Program-made: the position numbers and the translations under genes
Notes under the pieces: model-generated
Databases searched by the model: none
What the model was told of the DNA's origin: nothing
Seen by the model: only the letters and a program-made list of their open reading frames with translations
From: Bubalus kerabau
Taxonomy: Eukaryota > Chordata > Mammalia > Artiodactyla > Bovidae
Assembly (NCBI RefSeq): GCF_029407905.1
Contig: NC_073628.1
Span: 15,033,501 to 15,097,500 of the forward strand
DNA length: 64,000 bases
Direction of reading: 5' to 3'
Shown: in pieces, positions 56,697 to 64,000 of the stretch
How the letters are laid out: every line of letters begins with the position of its first letter
Numbering within the stretch: position 1 is the stretch's first letter

Positions 56697-57400
56697 CACA
56701 TATATGCATTAATATATTATATTTGTTTTTCTCTTTCTGACTTACTTCAGTCTGTTTGGCAGTCTCTAGGTCTATCCATGTCTCCTCAAATGGCACAATT
56801 TCATTCCTTTTTATGGCTGAGTAATATTCCATTGTAATATGTACCACATCTTCTTTATCCATTCCTCTGCTGATGGGCATTTAGGATGCCTCCATGTCCT
56901 GGCTATGGCAAATAGTGCTGCCGTGAATTACATTGGAGTGCATGTATCTTTTGGAATTATGGTTTTCTCCAGGTATATCCCCAGGACTGGGATTGCTGGA
57001 TCATATGGTAGTTTTATTTTTAGTTTTTTAAAGACCCTCCACACTGTAGCAACAGTGCTGAAGGGTTCCCTTTCCTCCACACTTTCCCCAGCATTTGTTG
57101 TCAATTTTTTGATGATGGCCATTCTGACCAGTGTGAAGTGAAACCTCATTGTAGCTTTGGTTTGCAATTATCCAATAAGTGATGGATGTTGAGAATCTTT
57201 TTTGTGTGTTTCTTGGCCATCTGCATGTCTTCTCTGGAGAAACGTCTATTTAGGTCTTCTGCCCATTTTTTGATTGGGTTGTTTCTTGATATTGGGCTGC
57301 ATGAGCTGTTTGTATATTTTGGACATTAATTTCTTGTCAGTTGCTTCATTTGCAAATATTTTCTCCCATTCTGCATGTTGTCTTTTCATCTTGAAGACCT
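56697..57400 (-). mobile_element. L1 ORF2 C-terminal region, antisense
   Basis: The minus strand encodes open pieces 57167-56928 and 56880-56689 (MQTKATMRFHFTLVRMAIIK, LPYDPAIPVLGIYLEKT, MEYYSAIKRNEIVPFEETW). No 3' UTR or poly-A is seen, so the element is cut at both ends. Confidence 0.85.
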
Positions 57401-57402
57401 GT

Positions 57403-57621
57403 ATGTGTGCCATCACTTCAGTTATGTCCAACTCTTTGCGATTACATGGTCTGTAGCCCACCAGGCTCCACTGTCCATGGGATTCTCCAGGCAAGAATAC
57501 TGGTGTAGGTTGCCATGCTCTGTTTCAGGGGATTTTCCCAATGCAGGGATTGAACCTGTGTCTCTTATGTCTCCTGCATTGGCAGGCAGGTTCTTTACCA
57601 CTAGCGCCACCTGGGAAGCCC
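57403..57621 (-). mobile_element. Bov-tA SINE, antisense
   Basis: catcacttcagttatgtcca, gggattgaacctgtgtctct, and head ccactagcgccacctgggaa. It abuts the truncated L1 end. Confidence 0.95.
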
Positions 57622-58816
57622 CGAGAAATTCTAAAATTAAAGACAGAAGGAGAAGCTCCATCAAAGGAGCTTAAGGGAATAAGTGGACAGAGAAGTAGAA
57701 AGCCAACCAGAGCCTGTGGAGTAACAGAAGGAAATAATGTGCTCCAGGAGGGAGTGGTCAGTGGTGCAAAAGCTCCAAGGGGACAAGGAAGGGGAAAAGA
57801 GCAGTGTGGAGCCTCAGGGCTGGTCAAGGTGGCCATGCCGGTGGTGGAAGCTCCTCCCCACCCTGCCCTGTGCCTCCCTTTCTTTTTATCAGTTATTTCC
57901 AAGTTTTATCCTTTACAGTAAACTGGTAGACCCAGCACTGATCTAGACACTTCTACTCAAAGCAGAAGCTCAGCATCATCTAGAAATAGGTCTATGACAG
58001 ACGGCTTTAAGTCCACTATGTGGCCGCCCTCCTGCGATGTTACTCAGAGGTGGGAGGAGCAGATGTGGAAGAAGACATTTTCCCACAAAAGGTGGTCAAG
58101 TTTATCATCTGGGTAACTCACATCTCAGAGCCAAATAGCTAAAGGGGTCATTTCTGAATCAAATGAGAACAATGATGATCCTTTTGTGAACATGAATTCT
58201 TTAAGAGGAAACAGAAGATTATATATTTAATGGAACTAAGAAATTTTCAAGCTTCAGGAAAAACCAAACTAAGAATTTACAGTTAAAGCTTTTTAAAGTA
58301 TGGCTGTCGAGTGAAGAATTTGGAGAGGCTTGTTTAAAGAAATTTTGTGTAAGAATTTATATTTTTGAGAATAATTTCCTGAACGTGATCCCATCATTTG
58401 AAAAATTTCTCAGAAAAATATAATAGTAGTTGTTCTCCTTACTTTTTACACTGGTTAACAGTACTTGGGAATGTGAAAATTTAGAATGCTAATTTCCTGA
58501 CATATACAAATGGATATCTCACTGAGAACTTTGCATAAACATCATTCTTGAGTAAGGACTAAAGCAAGTCTGTATACTAGACAATTCTGCTTCAGGATCA
58601 GAAACAATGTCAGTATTTTACATGGGTACATTTAACCAAAATTGAGGGGAAACATTTACAAAAACCAACCTCCTTATAATTTTAATAATTTCTAGAGATT
58701 CTGGACTTCCTGAAGGTAAACTAATCTATGTAAAACTATGCCTAAGCTCGCAGCATTCTCTTTCTAATGCTTGTGGCAGTATCAATGACTGTGACTTGGA
58801 ATAATTAGACATACCT
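57622..58816. other. Unique sequence
   Basis: About 1.2 kb with no firm repeat. 57640-57850 vaguely resembles L2. Confidence 0.4.
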
Positions 58817-58826
58817 TATACTTGAA

Positions 58827-59040
58827 GGGCTTCCCTTGTGGCTCGACTGGTAAAGAATCCATCTGCAATGTGGGATACCTGGGTTCGATTCCTGGGTTAG
58901 GAAGATCCCCTGGGTTGGGAAGATCCCCTGGAGAAGGGAAAGGCTACCCACTCCAGTATTCTGGTCTGGAGAATTCCATGGACTGTATAGTCCATGGGAT
59001 CACAAAGACTCGGACACAACTGAGTGACTTTCACTTTCAC
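58827..59040 (+). mobile_element. Bov-tA SINE with TSD and internal duplication
   Basis: gggcttcccttgtggctcga, B-box gggttcgattcctggg, and ctttca-repeat end. An 18-bp unit is duplicated in tandem (58894-58911 and 58912-58929, one mismatch). The 10-bp TSD tatacttgaa lies at 58817-58826 and 59041-59050. Confidence 0.96.
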
Positions 59041-59051
59041 TATACTTGAAA

Positions 59052-59068
59052 TGGGCTTCCCAGGTGGC
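59052..59068 (+). mobile_element. Bov-tA head, split by BovA2
   Basis: gggcttcccaggtggcg is the start of the SINE that resumes after the BovA2 at about 59351. Confidence 0.9.
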
Positions 59069-59095
59069 GCTGCTGCTGCTGCTGCTGCTGCTGCT
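59069..59095. repeat. (GCT)9 / (AGC)9 triplet tract
   Basis: Nine uninterrupted triplets form the 3' tail of the antisense BovA2. Confidence 0.97.
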
Positions 59096-59350
59096 AAGTC
59101 ACTTCAGTTGTGTCTGACTCTGTGCGACCCCACAGACGTCAGCTCACCAGGCTCTCCTGTCCCTGGGATTCTCCAGGCAAGAACACTGGAGTGGGTTGCC
59201 ATTTCTTTCTCCAATGCATGAAAGTGAAAAGTGAAAGTGAAGTCGCTCAGTCGTGTCTGACTCTTAGCGACCCCATGGACTGCAGCCTACCAGGCTCCTC
59301 CATCCGTGGGATTTTCCAGGCAAGAGTACTGGAGTGGGGTGCCATTGCCT
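59069..59350 (-). mobile_element. BovA2 SINE nested in a Bov-tA
   Basis: Antisense double BovA body with linker gtgaaaagtgaaagtgaagt. It ends gtgccattgcc just before the host SINE resumes. Confidence 0.95.
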
Positions 59351-59580
59351 CGCTAGTGGTAAAGAATCTGCCTGCCAATGAAGAAAACATAAGAGATGTG
59401 GTTTTGATCTCTGGGTCAAGAAGATCTCCTGGAGAAGGAAATGGCAACCCACTCCAGTATTCCTGCCTGGAAAATTCCAAGGACAGAGGAGCCTGGCGGG
59501 TTACAGTCCATGGGATCGTACAGAGTCAGACACAACTGAAGCAACTTAGCACAGCACACACACACACACACACACACAGC
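59351..59580 (+). mobile_element. Bov-tA, remainder of split copy
   Basis: Resumes cgctagtggtaaagaatctg, with B-box-like ttttgatctctgggtcaag and BovA body. It ends in (CA)12 at about 59554-59578. Confidence 0.94.
59554..59578 (+). repeat. (CA)n microsatellite
   Basis: About 12 CA units in the SINE tail. Confidence 0.95.
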
Positions 59581-60329
59581 ACATACTCTGAATAGATACA
59601 AGTTGGTATGAAAATATACGAGTCCAAAAAAAATTAATGATAACCATTAGATGGAGCACGTATGACTGACTTCAGCAAAAGCCATTTCAATAAAGTGGTG
59701 AAGGTGATGCCAAACTGGAGTGAAATTCAGAGTGACTTGGAAGAATGGGGGGATGATCATTTCTGCAGACCCCTTTTCATCTCAGATTCATCCTGGATTA
59801 GCTCTGGCTCACAATACACTCAGGGTCCCCCTAATTCTTACCTCAGTTCCACATGAAAATGTTACAAGATCAGAACCAGAAACTCAGGTTCTAGCCCAGT
59901 CCCAAGACTCAGATTATGACTGAAGTAAAAGAACCGAGTCTAAGTATATATGAATCGCATTAATAATTTCTAAAACCTTACCATATTAAATTCTCTTATA
60001 AATGTTATATGTAGGCTTGGGGTGTGATAATTTTCTAACAAGCTAGGAACTGGTCCCAGGGTCAGAACGGTAGATGTTATTTGATGCCGAGAGTGCTAGG
60101 CAGGGAGGTATGACCAGGGGGTAGGGGATGGAGACATAAATGACCTGCCAAAACACAGGAAGTTATCAAGTGACAGGGAGTGATCACGCAGTCAAGGATG
60201 GGAGAGCTGTTGCTATTCGATCAGATGAAGGCACCAAGGTGAGCTGACTGTTGAATCCAGAAGTATGAAGACGCACACAAATGCTAGGTCTTCCAAGTGG
60301 GAGAATTTACCAGGGCCCTAGGGGCTGGG
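59581..60329. other. Unique sequence
   Basis: No recognised element. AT-rich at 59940-60010. Confidence 0.45.
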
Positions 60330-60470
60330 CTATTAATCACACTCACAGCTTCAGTATTTCCCACACCCACCCTATGAGGCAACATGCATCTCCCTGTCCT
60401 CAGGAGGACCTGGGTCACACAGCCAGTGAGGGGCAGACCAGGGCTCAGCCCCCCACCAACCTGACCCAGG
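60330..60470 (-). repeat. MIR SINE, antisense
   Basis: cccaccctatgaggcaacat, gggtcacacagccagtgagg, ggcagaccagggctcagc. Confidence 0.6.
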
Positions 60471-61105
60471 GCCCGCTACACTGATTGCGGTACAGAAGCC
60501 CGGCCCACCTCACTCTCCTGACAGGATGAGCTATTGCCTACAGGCAGAGACTTCACCTCTCCGGGCCTTGTTTTCTAGGCTTTTAATAATGTGACCTTCC
60601 TTGCAGGGGGCCGAAGCAATCCTCAGGGGGTCACTGCATCTCTCACCCTGCCCCACTCCTGCCTCTGACCTACCATCTGGCAGAAAAGTCTTCAGCTCAG
60701 CTGTCCTGCCAAAGACTCTCTCAGGTCCTTATAATCAGGAACGGAGCCCCTGAAGCACCTCCACAGGCAAACCAGGGCTACCGTGGCTGCAGACGGACAT
60801 TCATCCTGAACACCCACCGCCTCCCCCATGCAGGACTGCTGACAGCAGCCCTTTGTCCTCTGGGCGCTGACCCTTCCCACCTAGTGCTGCGTGTGTGATG
60901 GAGGAGGACCAGGAAGGGGAGCGGGCATCCGCCACACAGGGCTTTGTAACGTCTCTGACCTGAGTGACTTCTGTCCTTGTTCACTGATCCAGACATGCAG
61001 GATGCTTGCTGGCCTCTGACGTGCGACCAGCTCCCCTGAGTCAGCGCAGACGCACAGAGCAGGAAGCCAGCGCCAACTACGTATGCGCGTGCGTTTCTTC
61101 ATCGG

Positions 61106-61134
61106 GGTGTGTGTGTGTGTGTGTGTGTGTGTGT
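61106..61134 (+). repeat. (GT)14 microsatellite
   Basis: Uninterrupted GT run in unique sequence, a plausible polymorphic marker. Confidence 0.95.
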
Positions 61135-61386
61135 CTCCATGTGCAGGGTTTATGGATCTTCCAACCCTGATTGCTCACCCCTCCTCTCTGACCCTTTTAG
61201 GGACGTGTCAGTGCTTGAGAGGGTGGTTAATATCACTCCCCCGAGAGTCAGGCACATGAAGCGTGATGTTTGGGGGCCAGTTCGGTTTGTTTGTTATCTG
61301 TATTTCAACTGAAACTCTTCCGTTCCCACATGGCCCGGGGCTGAGGCTCTGGAGCTGCTGTGGGGCCCGCGGGAGCTATTTTCCCA

Positions 61387-61399
61387 GTTGCTAGGCAAT
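61387..61399. promoter_or_regulatory. X-box-like site (RFX-type)
   Basis: gttgctaggcaat differs from a perfect inverted X-box at the last base. Function is inferred. Confidence 0.3.
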
Positions 61400-61650
61400 G
61401 TCAATCCTGCTTCACGCCTGGTGAGCTCATGCCTGTGGCTGATTAGGGATTAACTTCGCAGCAACCAGAAAGAGCAGGGAAAGAGGTGTGTGTGCAAATA
61501 GCAAGCATGAGCAGTGACAAGAGTGATGAAGGAGGATTTGATGACACGCCTGAAACCACGAGGAGTAGGGAAAACAATAGGTGTCATTTTAAGTTTCTAT
61601 GCCAGGTGTGAAGCCAGGTACTTTGGCACAGGTGAGCTCACTGAAACAGG

Positions 61651-62091
61651 ATGACACAAACCAGAGAAGCAGCCACGTGCGGGCAGATGCCTGTCATCTT
61701 GGTCACTGCAGTGCTTGCCTTCCAGACTGCCTGGCTATGGTATAAACCGAGAAATTATTACTCATGGTATAAACCAAGAGATTATTGCTCATGGTATAAA
61801 TCGAGAGATTACTGCTCATGGTATAAACCAAGAGATTATTGCTTGTGGTATAAACTGAGAGATTATTACTCGAGCCCTAGTTATCATTTTGGGCTTCCCA
61901 GGTGGCTCAGTGATAAAGAGTCCACCTGCAATGCAGGAGATATGGGTTTGATCCCTGGATCAGGAAGATCCCCTGGAGGAGGAAATGGCAACCCACTCCA
62001 GTGTTCTTGCCTGGAGAATCCCATGGACAGAGGAGTCTGGTGGGCTACAGTCCATGGGGTTGCAAAGAGTCTGACACGACTGAGCGACTAA
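61651..62091 (+). other. Open frame: hydrophobic start, 9-residue repeats, SINE C-terminus
   Basis: A 146-codon frame opens with ATG three codons after an in-frame TGA (A at position -3). An internal ATG at 61687 begins a hydrophobic run (MPVILVTAVLAFQTAW) that resembles a signal or membrane segment. Five tandem 9-residue repeats follow (type WYKPRDYCS, 61738-61872). The last third, from about 61893, is translated Bov-tA SINE. No homologue is known to me, and there is no promoter or splice evidence. The frame can stay open by chance because 27 is a multiple of three. Confidence 0.2.
61738..61872 (+). repeat. 27-bp minisatellite, 5 units
   Basis: Five contiguous units begin at 61738, 61765, 61792, 61819 and 61846. 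Each starts tggtataaa. Units differ at a few positions each, and the ends are sharp. Confidence 0.97.
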
Positions 62092-62092
62092 A
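61893..62092 (+). mobile_element. Bov-tA SINE, full length
   Basis: gggcttcccaggtggctcag, B-box gggtttgatccctgga, BovA body, and end gagcgactaaacagataca. Confidence 0.96.
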
Positions 62093-62095
62093 CAG

Positions 62096-62649
62096 ATACA
62101 CAAAGAGTTTTCATCTAATCCAACTTTCTCGTCTACTATACGAGACCATAATCTGGAGAAATTCCCCCAGATAAACACTCTATCCCTCAGACTTTTCTGA
62201 CTCACATTTTGAAAGGTCTGATCCTCTGTCCCTCACTGCAAAGGGCCCAGATGACCACTGGTGACCAAGAGGGGGGGGATCACGTCTAGCTTTAGAGATT
62301 CATCAGGCCCCCCATTCCCATGCCTACCAGTCTGCTAGCCCATGCCCTGATTCCCTAGGGCAGCTTTCGCAGGACCCTGGCCATTCTCCCTGCCTCCATT
62401 TTCCTGCTATTTCTCTCCCAGACCATTCTGATAACATAGCAACAGTGCTTCATCTTCCTGGCATGTGGCTGCTTCCCAGGAGCCAGCCTGGTCTCTCCCA
62501 CCCACCACCCAGCAGCCTTCCTGCTGACTCACCCCCACCACCCCTAAATTATCTAGCCTCACCACCCACCAAGCCACAAGCCTGCCCACTGCTCCTGCCA
62601 CACCTGGCCTCTTATCACCCTCCACATGTAGCTTAACCAGATCCTATGG
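62096..62649. other. Unique sequence
   Basis: Nothing recognised. C-rich at 62490-62610. Confidence 0.45.
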
Positions 62650-62720
62650 GGTTTTTCCAGTTGTACTGAGTAGTCATTGACAGACTGCACAGTTTAAGTT
62701 GTACAGAAGAATGATTGCCA
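62650..62720 (-). repeat. Old L1M 3' end, antisense
   Basis: gtagtcattgacagactgca, cagtttaagttgtacagaag, aatgattgcc. Confidence 0.45.
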
Positions 62721-62854
62721 TCAGTGTTACCATTTGGATATGCCTGTTCATAAGAAACGCTAAATAAGAGGTGATTTCTAGACTTGGGGAGCCTCTGTTG
62801 ATGCTACAATTGGCAAGTTGTGGGAGTGATTGTAAGAACGGTTTTATCCAACTT

Positions 62855-62925
62855 TTATTCAGAGCTTGCAATATATCAAGTGCCAAACAATAACTGTTTT
62901 ATATGCATTATCTCATGCTGGGAGA
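62855..62925 (-). repeat. MIR fragment, antisense
   Basis: atcaagtgccaaacaataac, tatatgcattatctcatgct. Confidence 0.5.
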
Positions 62926-64000
62926 TAATCAGAGCCAAAGGTCACTCCAGAAAAGAAATAGGTTTGGTATCTAATTCTCAAGTGAGCAGGGGACCTTAGG
63001 GAAAGAAACCCATATGCAGAGAACCCAGTGCAGTTTAAGGCACTGTGAGTCAACAGCTAAGAGCTTACACATTAGAAGGGTCTGGTCAGTTTACATTTGC
63101 TTTGAGTTTGGGTTCTGTCTGTAATAGGAACATAATACTGGCTTCTAAAAACCCAACAATGAAGTCCTTCTGAACAGAACTCTGCATAACTGAGAGTACA
63201 CAGATGAGCAACAAACTCACCCACCAGAAGTGCCAGGCATGCTTCCAAGAGTCAGGGTGAGGAGACCTGCCCACACCATGGCTCACACCCTGAGCCAAGC
63301 CCTCCAGGACCAGTGGGAATTTCTGGCCACCAGTGGAGAGTGTTGACAAGTTAATTACTGAGCTTACATGGTCTGCGGTGGCCACGGGGTGGCCACAAGA
63401 ATTGTGTGGTGCCAGATGCTGCCCGTATGTTGAGTGACGGGTGCAATGCATCAGACACTAGGACTGTGCTAGTGTGCTGCCATGGCAACCGACAACTGAG
63501 ATTAAACAGTAGTTTCCCTTGAAATCAGCTGGCATCCTATAGATCAAACGATTGATGGATGGAGTAAATTTTCCACTTTTCCATTAGGTTTTGGTTCTTG
63601 GATGATCTAGGTGTTGAGATTCTAATGGAGCAAGAATGAACAGCCTGGGCAGTGAGCCATGGCAGCCCGTGACACCTGAACCCCTCAACACTGCTCTGTG
63701 CGTTTTCTGCCATCTATCTGTGCAGTAAGCCAACTGTCCCTTCCTCTGAGCTCCCCCTGTCTTACCGGCATTTCTGAGTAATGCAGTCGGCCAGATCTCC
63801 ACTGTGTATCCTCCCTTCAGCCTTGAGAACACTGTATATCCTATTCATCTAGTCTGATCCCCATATAAACCCTGCCACTTGGCCCACGGACCAGCTCTCA
63901 CCTGATTACAGACTGTACCCCTAAGTCCAACCAGCCGAGGAGCCGAATATATGCAAAGAGCTACAGAGTGGACACAGGAGGAGTTCATTCAATCCAATCC
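62926..64000. other. Unique sequence to window end
   Basis: No recognised repeat or exon. It includes an X-box-like palindrome at 63476-63489. Confidence 0.45.
63476..63489. promoter_or_regulatory. X-box-like site (RFX-type)
   Basis: gctgccatggcaac has the inverted TGCC/GGCA core of an X-box with one outer mismatch. Confidence 0.3.

Larger units (their letters stand above)
60471..61737. other. Unique sequence with GT repeat
   Basis: No repeat family other than the GT tract. 61320-61470 looks like a regulatory or conserved element, with an X-box-like site and tandem GGATTA cores. Confidence 0.45.

Noticed and set aside
58827..59580. CRISPR-like array of SINE units
   Set aside because: Repeats are independent SINE insertions with TSDs and poly-purine or microsatellite tails. 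This is a mammalian genome.
59110..59595. 161-codon plus-strand frame
   Set aside because: It is made entirely of BovA2 and Bov-tA sequence.
63377..63396. Tandem ggtggccac units as a regulatory palindrome
   Set aside because: Two 9-bp units, expected by chance in GC-rich sequence, with no context.

Overview
The window is mammalian nuclear DNA from a pecoran ruminant (cattle, sheep, goat or a close relative). The evidence is the interspersed-repeat set: about 25 Bov-tA/BovA2 SINE pieces, about 12 other cetartiodactyl tRNA-derived SINEs (CHR type), eight BovB LINE copies and 5'-truncated ruminant L1s. Beneath these lie older pan-mammalian repeats: L1M/HAL1, L2, MIR, hAT-type DNA transposons and MaLR LTRs. 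I found no convincing protein-coding exon, rRNA, functional tRNA gene, CRISPR array or operon. Nearly all longer open frames are either sense remnants of LINE reverse transcriptase or shadows antisense to repeats. The window reads as intergenic or deep intronic sequence. Family names come from recall of consensus features, not from a database search, and boundaries are good to about 5-30 bases unless a target-site duplication (TSD) is given.

Layout. 1-10 kb is mostly unique sequence with scattered SINEs, MIRs, one young L1 3' end and one CHR SINE. 10.4-18.1 kb is a nested stack: an ancient antisense L1M has been broken by a BovB, a second BovB tail and two CHR SINEs. The first BovB is itself broken by a young L1 (12838-14574), and that L1 holds a Bov-tA. 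Between the young L1's poly-A and the resumed BovB lies an older L1M 3'-UTR fragment, best explained as a 3' transduction. 18.7-27.2 kb is old sense L1M heavily loaded with young SINEs, a truncated L1 and an antisense BovB tail. 27.2-30.6 kb is mostly unique. 30.6-36.3 kb carries three BovB copies, one antisense L1 and HAL1/L1M sequence. 36.3-55.4 kb is relatively repeat-poor, with MIR, L2, MER20-like and MER5-like pieces and well-spaced SINEs. 55.4-64 kb has an L2 split by BovB, an antisense L1, a nested SINE pair with a (CTG)9 tract, and a 5-unit 27-bp minisatellite next to a Bov-tA.

The items most worth a second look are the candidate L1 3' transduction at 14575-14835, a tail-less tRNA-Glu 5'-half insertion in a MER20-like element at 38473-38513, and a 27-bp minisatellite in coding phase at 61738-61872 inside a 146-codon open frame that ends in SINE sequence. 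Four X-box-like palindromes and several possible conserved non-coding stretches are weaker leads. No new biological system is evident.
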